Shown here: one piece after another, positions 6,144-11,397 of the stretch
Numbering within the stretch: the stretch's first letter is position 1
Layout: each line of letters starts with the position of its first letter
DNA from: Candidatus Bathycorpusculum fermentans
GTDB lineage: Archaea > Thermoproteota > Bathyarchaeia > Bathyarchaeales > Bathycorpusculaceae
Direction: 5' to 3'
Length of the DNA: 11,397 nucleotides
Assembly: GCA_009787175.1 (NCBI GenBank)
Contig: WRGM01000130.1
Coordinates: 1 to 11,397 of the forward strand
The notes under the pieces: generated by a model
Seen by the model: the letters and a program-made list of their open reading frames with translations, nothing else
What the model was told of the DNA's origin: nothing
The model's database searches: none
Program-made: the position numbers and the translations under genes

Positions 6144-7514
6144 ATGAGCGCATCAAAAAGCCTTTTTGGCACAAACGGTATACGAGGACTTGCTAATGTT
6201 GAGTTAACACCAGATGTAGTAGTTAAAATTGGTTTAGCAGTTGGGACGTTTTTTGGGAAGAAAAATTTACTTTTGGGTTATGATGCGAGAACTAGCGGCC
6301 CAATGTTAGCTAAGGCGGTAATGTCAGGTTTAACTGCAACTGGGTGTAATGTGTATTTCGCTGGTATGGCACCGACACCGTCTCTTCAGTTTGCTGTTAA
6401 AAATCACAAGTTGGACGGCGGGGTTATTGTTACAGCATCTCATAATCCTGCGGAGTATAATGGGATTAAGGTTCTTTGGAATGATGGTATTGAAATTTCG
6501 CATGAACAAGAAGTGGAGATTGAGAGGATTTATTTTGATAAAAATTTCAATTTTGCTTCATGGGATAAGCTGGGTAAAATAAGGGATCGATTAGGTATTA
6601 ATGATGAATACATTTCTGCAATCAAACGCAGAGTGGATGTGGAAAAAATTTCCAAGAAGCATTTTCATATAGTTGTTGATCCTGTAAATAGTGTGGGAGG
6701 ATTAACTGCGCCGTCTTTGATGCGGGAGTTAGGGTGTAAGGTAACTAGTATAAACGCTAATATCGATGGTACATTTCCCGGTAGGCAGCCTGAGCCATGT
6801 CCAGAGAGTCTTGGGGAGTTAGCGGCAACTGTAAAGGCTATAGGTGCAGATATAGGTGTAGCGTTTGATGGTGATGCGGATAGGTCAATTTTTGTTGATG
6901 AGAACGGTGAGGTTTACATGGGGGATAAAACGTTTGCTATCGTCTTGAAACAGTTTCTTCTAAAAAATGAAGGCGCAACGGTAGTTACTCCGGTGAGTTC
7001 ATCAACACTGATTAAAAATATAGCAGACACTTATAAGGGTAAAATTGAGTGGACAAAAGTTGGCAGTGTAACTGTTTCGCATAAAATGAGGGAAGTTAAC
7101 GCCAAGTTAGGTGGTGAGGAAAATGGTGGAGTTTTTTATGAGCCACATCAGGCAGTTCGAGATGGTGCTATGACCACGGCGTTGCTTTTGGAAATAATGG
7201 CTGAAACGGGCAAAAAGCTTTCTGAGCTTGTTGATGAGCAGCCTCAGTATTTTATTGAGAAATGTAAAGTTGAGTGTCCTAATGAGAAGAAGGCAGTGTT
7301 GCAGACAAAGATTTTTGAGCAGTTTAAAAATGGAAATATTAGTACTATTGATGGCGTGAAAATTTGGTTTGATGATCAGAGCTCTATTTTGATTAGGGCA
7401 AGCGGTACTGAACCTGTATATAGGATGTATGTTGAGGCGAAGACAAGAGAAAAGGCATTAGAGTTAATTGGGGAGTACCGTTTGAGGCTTGAAGAGTTGC
7501 TTCAAAGTATTTGA
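6144..7514 (+). CDS. glmM: Phosphoglucosamine/phosphohexose mutase (GlmM-like)
   Basis: This alpha-D-phosphohexomutase moves phosphate between C6 and C1 of a sugar, probably glucosamine, feeding the nucleotidyltransferase encoded just upstream. The 456 residues carry all family sites: FGTNGIRG at 8-15, the phosphoserine loop TASHNPAEYNG with Ser99, the metal loop DGDADR at 242-247, the sugar-binding GGEENGG at 323-329 and the phosphate-binding RASGTEPVYR at 418-427. These are the four conserved elements of the superfamily, so the enzyme should be active. Length is normal for archaeal GlmM relatives. ATG at 6144 follows GAGG at 6128-6131. Sugar preference (GlcN, Glc or Man) is inferred and not proven; the archaeal subfamily includes glucosamine and other hexose mutases. 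Confidence 0.9.
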   Translation: MSASKSLFGTNGIRGLANVELTPDVVVKIGLAVGTFFGKKNLLLGYDARTSGPMLAKAVMSGLTATGCNVYFAGMAPTPSLQFAVKNHKLDGGVIVTASHNPAEYNGIKVLWNDGIEISHEQEVEIERIYFDKNFNFASWDKLGKIRDRLGINDEYISAIKRRVDVEKISKKHFHIVVDPVNSVGGLTAPSLMRELGCKVTSINANIDGTFPGRQPEPCPESLGELAATVKAIGADIGVAFDGDADRSIFVDENGEVYMGDKTFAIVLKQFLLKNEGATVVTPVSSSTLIKNIADTYKGKIEWTKVGSVTVSHKMREVNAKLGGEENGGVFYEPHQAVRDGAMTTALLLEIMAETGKKLSELVDEQPQYFIEKCKVECPNEKKAVLQTKIFEQFKNGNISTIDGVKIWFDDQSSILIRASGTEPVYRMYVEAKTREKALELIGEYRLRLEELLQSI

Positions 7515-7549
7515 TTTTTAGGTCACGGTATAGGAGGGATAATTGTCGT

Positions 7550-8908
7550 ATGTCATCGGTATTGAAGTTGCAGGCGCAAGATGTAGATTCTAATGAGAAG
7601 AGATCAGGGTTTACAGTTGGGGTAATTGGCTGTGGACAGAATGGGTTGCTTTATGCGGATGCTTTTGCTGAGGCGGGTTATAGGGTTATATGTAATGATG
7701 ATAATCCAAGTTTGTTGAAGAGGATATCTAGGGCTAAGAATTGTGGTGTGTCTCCTGAAATTGAGGCGAGTTTGAAAAAGCACATTAACCGGGGTAATTT
7801 AACTATTTCAAGTGTACGGAAAAGTGCTGTTGCTCAGAGTGATATAGTCATTTTAGCTATAAATGCCAAGTTGGATGCAAAAAATAAGGTGAATGTTTCG
7901 GAGTTAAAGGCGGCGTATAAGCAGGTTGGTATGTCGTTGAGGCAGGGGTCTCTTTTGATTTATGGCGGTATCAACTGTTTTGGTGGTGTGGAGACTATGT
8001 TGAAGGAGACTTTGGAGAATACTTCAGGGTTGAAAAGTGGTAAAGATTTTCTTTTGGCTTATAATCCGTTACAGTTTTCGAAATCGTATTCGATGAAAAC
8101 TTTGAGTAATGCAGAGTTAATTATTGCTGCGTCTGATTTGCAGAGTTTAAATGTTGCAACGGAGGTTCTTAAAACATTAACGCTTAATGTTAGACAGACT
8201 AGTCATGTTAGATTTGCAGAGCTTGCGGTGCTCTTTAAAATGGCACAGCAGGATGCGTGTACGGCGTTAGCTAAAGAGTTAGCTATTTTCTGTGAAAAAT
8301 CTGGAATGGACTATTTTAAAGTGCAAAAGCTAATCAGCGATGACGGCAACTCTAGTTTCTCTCCTACAGTTGACGAGGAAGAAAACAGAAAAGGAACATA
8401 CTTGCTTATTGAGAGTGCAGAAAATTTTAATGTTAAACTTCGACTCCCAGCAATTAGTAGACAAATTAATGAAGAGGTTACTAAATATGCAATTAATCTA
8501 ACGCAAGAAACCCTTCGTGTTTGTGATAAAAGTTTACGGAGAGCAAAAGTTGCTGTAATTGGAAACGCTAATCAAGATACAGTAACAGCGAGATACGTAA
8601 ATACGGCGATTGCTAAAGGTGCAAAAGTTACATTATATGACCCGTTGCTTTCAAAAAATGAAACCCTGGATGGTCCGCCGTTTTTGAAGAAGAGTTTGAA
8701 TGAAGCCGTGGAAGGCGTGGATTGTCTTGTAATTCTAACAGGGCAGAAACAGTTTGAGCAGTTAAATCTTAGAAAAATTAAAACAAGTATGAAAAGTCCT
8801 GCATTGCTTGTAGACTTAATAGGTATAACAGAACCAGAGAGTATACAAGCAGAAGGCTTCATATATCGTGGTATAGGAAGAGGAGTAGTAGGTGTAAATC
8901 TTGAATAA
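7550..8908 (+). CDS. UDP-glucose/GDP-mannose dehydrogenase-family protein lacking catalytic residues
   Basis: The fold order matches nucleotide-sugar 6-dehydrogenases over 452 residues. There is an N-terminal Rossmann domain with GVIGCGQNG (24-32), a central helical domain containing AELAVLFKMAQ (223-233), a linker to AISRQINEE (301-309), and a C-terminal domain starting AKVAVIGNA and containing VTLYDP. The active-site residues are gone. The Lys and Asn of the family's E..KL..N helix align with Val227 and Met231, the PE of the substrate loop reads NPL (172-174), and the GGHC motif carrying the catalytic Cys is replaced by polar sequence around 270-283. It is therefore probably a non-catalytic or repurposed protein: an NDP-sugar sensor, a scaffold, or an enzyme with other chemistry. 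The start is taken at ATG 7550, after AGGAGGG at 7532-7538; the frame extends up to a TTG at 7511 that overlaps the previous stop. Confidence 0.8.
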   Translation: MSSVLKLQAQDVDSNEKRSGFTVGVIGCGQNGLLYADAFAEAGYRVICNDDNPSLLKRISRAKNCGVSPEIEASLKKHINRGNLTISSVRKSAVAQSDIVILAINAKLDAKNKVNVSELKAAYKQVGMSLRQGSLLIYGGINCFGGVETMLKETLENTSGLKSGKDFLLAYNPLQFSKSYSMKTLSNAELIIAASDLQSLNVATEVLKTLTLNVRQTSHVRFAELAVLFKMAQQDACTALAKELAIFCEKSGMDYFKVQKLISDDGNSSFSPTVDEEENRKGTYLLIESAENFNVKLRLPAISRQINEEVTKYAINLTQETLRVCDKSLRRAKVAVIGNANQDTVTARYVNTAIAKGAKVTLYDPLLSKNETLDGPPFLKKSLNEAVEGVDCLVILTGQKQFEQLNLRKIKTSMKSPALLVDLIGITEPESIQAEGFIYRGIGRGVVGVNLE

Positions 8909-9848
8909 TATTGGTGTAGCAGTAATTGGAACAGGTTTCTGGGGAAAAAACCATTCTAGAATTTATAAAGAACTGGGAAATACGGAACTGGTGGCGATTT
9001 GTGATGTTAACGCGGAACGGGCTAAGGCTATAGCAGAGCAGTATGGTGTGGAAGCTTACACGGATAGTTCATTAATGCTAAAAAATCCTGAAATTCAGGC
9101 AGTTAGCGTATGTACATGGTCGATAAAGTTAGCAGAAGAAACCCTAAAATGCTTACATGCAGGCAAACATGTACTTGTAGAAAAACCCATGGCCACAGAC
9201 ACCGGACAAGCTCAAACATTACTAGACACTGCAGAAGCAAACGGACTGCATTTAACAGTTGGCTTCTTAATGCGATTTATCCCAGGATTGCAACAGATAA
9301 AACAGGCAGTGGAAACTAGAAAAATTGGTGAACTTGTTTCTGCAACTGCGAAGAGGGTTACACAGTGGCCTGAGAGAATTGGCGATGTGGGTATTGTGAA
9401 AGATACGGCTATTCACGATATTGATGTTGCACGGTTTATTTCAAATGAGGAACCGGTAAGTGTTTATGCAAAAATGGGCAATATGCATCATAAACAGTTT
9501 GAGGATTATGCTCAGATAATGTTAACTTATGAAAGCGGCAAAACAGCATTTATAGAGTCCAACTGGTTAACGCCATATAAAATTCGCTCTTTAAATGTAA
9601 CAGGTAGCGAGGCTATCATGCGGTTAGACTATAATAGTCAAGAATTATGGATAGATAACGCTGTTAAAACGGTGCAGCCGAGAAATGCCTTTAAAGAGCC
9701 TCTAAAAGCTGAGCTGGAGCATTTTATTGAATGTATTACTGAAAAGAAGACGCCTATGGTTACAGGTGAAGATGGCTATAAGGCATTAGAAATTGCCATG
9801 GCTGCTATGGAGTCTTCGGCTAAAAATGCTGTGGTAAAGTTAAAATAA
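8901..9848 (+). CDS. Gfo/Idh/MocA-family NAD(P)-dependent sugar oxidoreductase
   Basis: The 315 residues begin with a Rossmann fold (AVIGTGFWGKNH, with Gly10, Gly12 and Gly15). The hallmark EKP at 94-96 has a Lys that takes part in catalysis in this family. GFLMRF (121-126) and the KDTAIHDIDVAR segment (167-178) follow; His172 and the nearby Asp are expected in the active site. The C-terminal half is the mixed alpha/beta substrate domain. Relatives include UDP-N-acetylglucosamine 3-dehydrogenase and UDP-GlcNAcA oxidases of surface-glycan routes, and the operon context makes an NDP-sugar substrate likely, but the exact one is unknown. The TTG start at 8901 overlaps the previous gene by 8 nt and follows AGGTG at 8890-8894, indicating coupled translation. 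A central stretch (about 9120-9320) uses more A/C-rich codons than the rest. Confidence 0.88.
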   Translation: MNNIGVAVIGTGFWGKNHSRIYKELGNTELVAICDVNAERAKAIAEQYGVEAYTDSSLMLKNPEIQAVSVCTWSIKLAEETLKCLHAGKHVLVEKPMATDTGQAQTLLDTAEANGLHLTVGFLMRFIPGLQQIKQAVETRKIGELVSATAKRVTQWPERIGDVGIVKDTAIHDIDVARFISNEEPVSVYAKMGNMHHKQFEDYAQIMLTYESGKTAFIESNWLTPYKIRSLNVTGSEAIMRLDYNSQELWIDNAVKTVQPRNAFKEPLKAELEHFIECITEKKTPMVTGEDGYKALEIAMAAMESSAKNAVVKLK

Positions 9849-9861
9849 CCAATTTAGAAAG

Positions 9862-10134
9862 TTAGCCCTTCAAGTTGAAGGGTTTTCCGTTTTTTACAAT
9901 GCCTTCGGGGAATTGTTCTTTCCATTTTTTAAGAAACGGCAAGTCCTCAACGTCTTTACGCAACTCGTCTGGAAGCATCTCAGGAATTTCATCACGAATG
10001 GGATACCAACGATGACATCCGGGACAGATAATTACACCTTCAACGATTTCATCTTTTTCTTCAAACACTAACAAGTCAAGAGGATGGTGTTTATCAATTG
10101 GACAGGCTAAAATTTCCATTAATGCACGTTTCAT
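9862..10134 (-). CDS. Trm112-family zinc-binding methyltransferase partner
   Basis: Trm112-type proteins are small activators and stabilisers of SAM-dependent methyltransferases that act on tRNA, rRNA and release factor. The 90 residues show the family layout: MEILACPIDKHHPLDL near the N-terminus and VIICPGCHRWYPIRDEIPE in the middle, followed by a charged tail. The zinc site is partly unusual. Cys11, Cys37 and Cys40 are present, but the usual second Cys of the first knuckle is Asp14, with His16 and His17 nearby as possible ligands. It lies 33 nt downstream of the Trm5-like gene on the same strand. A TTTTTATAG element at about 10168-10176, overlapping that gene's stop codon, could be its own TATA box and would give a short leader. 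Its last codons form part of the terminator hairpin of the opposite operon. Confidence 0.85.
   Translation of the reverse strand: MKRALMEILACPIDKHHPLDLLVFEEKDEIVEGVIICPGCHRWYPIRDEIPEMLPDELRKDVEDLPFLKKWKEQFPEGIVKNGKPFNLKG
9866..9882 (+). terminator. Hairpin terminator at the end of the nucleotide-sugar operon
   Basis: CCCTTCAA-G-TTGAAGGG is a perfect palindromic arm pair that folds as a 7-bp stem with a 3-nt loop. TTTT follows at 9883-9886 and TTTTTT at 9890-9895. It begins 18 nt after the oxidoreductase stop and sits inside the last codons of the converging Trm112-like gene. It looks like an intrinsic terminator for plus-strand transcription. Confidence 0.6.
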
Positions 10135-10167
10135 ACAAGCGTCACAAGAGTATAGTTAAACTTGTTT

Positions 10168-11052
10168 CTATAAAAACTTACTTGGCAAATCAGACACAGA
10201 AATATCCAAAACAGTCTGATACCAATTAGGACCAATACTACGTATAACACGAGAAAAAGCAATATTAAAAGTTACACCTAAAAGATCCAAACAGTTAACC
10301 ACTTTTCGGCAAGTCTTCTCAACAGGATCCTCACCCCTAGCAGCGTGTTGAAAATCAAAATAATGAATGCACCCACCAGACCGCTTCAAAGCCAAAAGAG
10401 CACAGGGCAAATATTCAAAAGCCAACTCAGGCAGGGGCATCAATACACGATCAGCCACACCTCGTAGCTGTGAATTAACAATTTCCTTAGAATCCCCAAA
10501 CATGGGAATAACACTATCAGAGACATTATTTAACTGCACATTTTCCTGCATAAACTGGTATGCTACAGGATTAATATCAATAGAGTAAACTTTGGTGTTA
10601 AGAGTCTTAGCTATAAAAATAGAAAAACAACCAACACCTGAAAACATGTTTACAACAACCTCACCCGGAACAGCAAGCTCAGATATCCGCTTATGTTCAA
10701 ATAAGAGTCGCGGCGAGATATAACAGCGTTCAACATCAACTTTAAAGAGACAACCATGCTCTTTATAGACAGTAACAGTACGATTCTCACCTGCTAAAAA
10801 CGTTAGCTGTCTAACCCTAAAGTCACTCTGCACTGCACTGGTTTGCATAAAAACTGCTTTAACTCTACGATGATAAAGACGCATTATTGCCTCTGCAGCT
10901 TTTTTAGAACATTCCATATCGTCTAGAGGCGTTTTGATAATAGCTATGTCACCTACAAGATCATAAGAATTATAAACTTTATCCGAGTTCATATCAGATA
11001 CTCGAGCTTTTAACCCACATCGCATTTTAATTTCTTTATTCATTGGAAACAT
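10168..11052 (-). CDS. Trm5/Taw22-family tRNA (guanine-37) methyltransferase
   Basis: Trm5-type enzymes use SAM to methylate N1 of G37 in tRNA; some archaeal members also methylate the wyosine intermediate at the same position. In 294 residues I see YDLVGDIAIIK (30-40), the RQLTFLAGENRT segment (81-92), YISPRLLFEHKRI (111-123), the SAM-binding motif VVNMFSGVGCFSI (133-145), SIDINPVAYQF (157-167), the catalytic motif region DRVLMPLPELAFEYL (201-215) and the closing IHYFDFQ. Two differences from classical archaeal Trm5 are visible. The N-terminal D1 domain is almost absent, since the VGDIAII element starts by residue 33, and the Asn of the NLP motif is Pro206. The start at 11052 is the longest option; Met4 and Met10 are alternatives, and a TTTTAAATG element at about 11050-11058 would suit Met10. 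Confidence 0.85.
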   Translation of the reverse strand: MFPMNKEIKMRCGLKARVSDMNSDKVYNSYDLVGDIAIIKTPLDDMECSKKAAEAIMRLYHRRVKAVFMQTSAVQSDFRVRQLTFLAGENRTVTVYKEHGCLFKVDVERCYISPRLLFEHKRISELAVPGEVVVNMFSGVGCFSIFIAKTLNTKVYSIDINPVAYQFMQENVQLNNVSDSVIPMFGDSKEIVNSQLRGVADRVLMPLPELAFEYLPCALLALKRSGGCIHYFDFQHAARGEDPVEKTCRKVVNCLDLLGVTFNIAFSRVIRSIGPNWYQTVLDISVSDLPSKFL

Positions 11053-11059
11053 TTAAAAG
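11052..11059 (+). promoter_or_regulatory. Candidate TATA box for rpo12
   Basis: TTTAAAAG is centred about 40 nt before the ATG of Rpo12 and would start transcription near 11081. That leaves a leader of about 14 nt that includes GAGG (11083-11086). The element overlaps the start region of the divergent methyltransferase gene. Confidence 0.45.
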
Positions 11060-11094
11060 TAAAATGTTTTTCTTTGTAAGAAGAGGCGTTTCTA

Positions 11095-11256
11095 ATGGAA
11101 AAATCAGGAATTGTTTATGAATGTACACGCTGTGGAGCACGAGTTCCAGCTGAAGAGTTAGAATTACGTGGCGGAGAAACAAAATGCATCCTTTGCGGAT
11201 ACCGCATTTTAAAGAAAGTAAAACCACCCGTAGTTAAAAGAGTACAATCAAGATAA
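11095..11256 (+). CDS. rpo12: DNA-directed RNA polymerase subunit Rpo12 (RpoP)
   Basis: This is a 53-residue zinc-ribbon subunit of the archaeal RNA polymerase, the counterpart of eukaryotic RPB12, involved in assembly of the Rpo3/Rpo10/Rpo11 platform. The protein shows YECTRCGARV with Cys10 and Cys13, then KCILCGYRILKK with Cys31 and Cys34, and the conserved basic tail PPVVKRVQSR. All four zinc ligands are present and the length is normal. ATG at 11095 follows GAGG (11083-11086). In many archaea this gene follows the ribosomal protein gene rpl37ae; here it stands alone next to a divergent Trm5-like gene 42 nt away. It is the strongest single marker that the window is archaeal. Confidence 0.95.
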   Translation: MEKSGIVYECTRCGARVPAEELELRGGETKCILCGYRILKKVKPPVVKRVQSR

Positions 11257-11290
11257 AACAACACATATTTGCTCAACAAAGAGTACCAAT

Positions 11291-11302
11291 CTTTTTCGTT
11301 TG
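11291..11302 (+). terminator. T-rich terminator candidate after rpo12
   Basis: CTTTTTCGTTTG lies 35 nt past the rpo12 stop. There is no stable stem before it, consistent with archaeal U-run termination. Confidence 0.35.
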
Positions 11303-11324
11303 TAACTATTCAGTCAATGCTGTC

Positions 11325-11374
11325 AACCTAGAATTGATTGTTTATTAAAAACTGGCTGGTGTGTTTTCTAGGTT
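11325..11374. repeat. 9-bp inverted repeat near the window end
   Basis: AACCTAGAA at 11325-11333 is the exact reverse complement of TTCTAGGTT at 11366-11374, with 32 nt between, including TTTATTAAAA. It may be an operator around a promoter for a gene beyond the window, or chance. Confidence 0.35.
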
Positions 11375-11397
11375 CATTTTAATTGTGTTTTAATGGG

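Noticed and set aside
7511..7549. TTG at 7511 as the start of the dehydrogenase-like gene
   Set aside because: It would overlap the previous stop and place the good AGGAGGG ribosome binding site inside the gene; ATG at 7550 follows that site with suitable spacing.
9110..9319. Alternative-frame ORF of 69 codons within the oxidoreductase gene
   Set aside because: The annotated frame carries all family motifs through this region; the second open frame is a by-product of the local A/C-rich codon use.

Overview
The window looks like a chromosomal segment of an AT-rich archaeon. The clearest evidence is an RNA polymerase subunit Rpo12 gene (RpoP, an archaeal/eukaryotic zinc-ribbon subunit), a Trm5-family tRNA methyltransferase, TATA-box promoters of the TTTATAAAA type upstream of several genes, at least one probably leaderless start, and a class II tRNA-Leu. 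A TACK-group archaeon such as a Bathyarchaeia member would fit, but that placement is a guess from gene content and style; no 16S gene is present.

Layout. Positions 1-1430 hold a decayed gene for an HD-superfamily phosphohydrolase of the dNTPase/SAMHD1 type: its motifs are still readable but are split by several frameshifts and stops. A tRNA-Leu(GAG) follows on the minus strand (1465-1552). About 400 nt without a convincing gene come next, holding a perfect 38-bp direct repeat with a 35-nt spacer and a tiny hydrophobic ORF. Then come serine O-acetyltransferase (1957-2988), a 350-nt intergenic region ending in a promoter and a strong hairpin, and a single-chain GMP synthase (3341-4891).

Positions 5027-9848 form a four-gene nucleotide-sugar operon with its own TATA box. 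It encodes a sugar-phosphate nucleotidyltransferase with a left-handed beta-helix tail, a phosphoglucosamine/phosphohexose mutase, a UDP-sugar dehydrogenase-fold protein that has lost the family's catalytic residues, and a Gfo/Idh/MocA oxidoreductase. The mutase and nucleotidyltransferase would make an NDP-sugar (probably UDP-GlcNAc-like or GDP-Man-like), and the oxidoreductase would modify it. The job of the degenerate dehydrogenase is unknown, and it is the most interesting protein here.

A palindromic terminator-like hairpin lies between this operon and the converging minus-strand pair Trm112-like zinc protein / Trm5-like methyltransferase (9862-11052), both tied to tRNA or translation-factor methylation. 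Rpo12 (11095-11256) starts divergently from the methyltransferase only 42 nt away. The last 140 nt hold a T-rich terminator candidate and a 9-bp inverted repeat, with no gene I can support.

I found no complete defence system, mobile element or confirmed CRISPR array. The most novel candidates are the pseudoenzyme-like dehydrogenase, the guaA leader hairpin, the cysteine-rich N-terminus of the serine acetyltransferase, the atypical Trm5 motif and the CRISPR-sized repeat pair.
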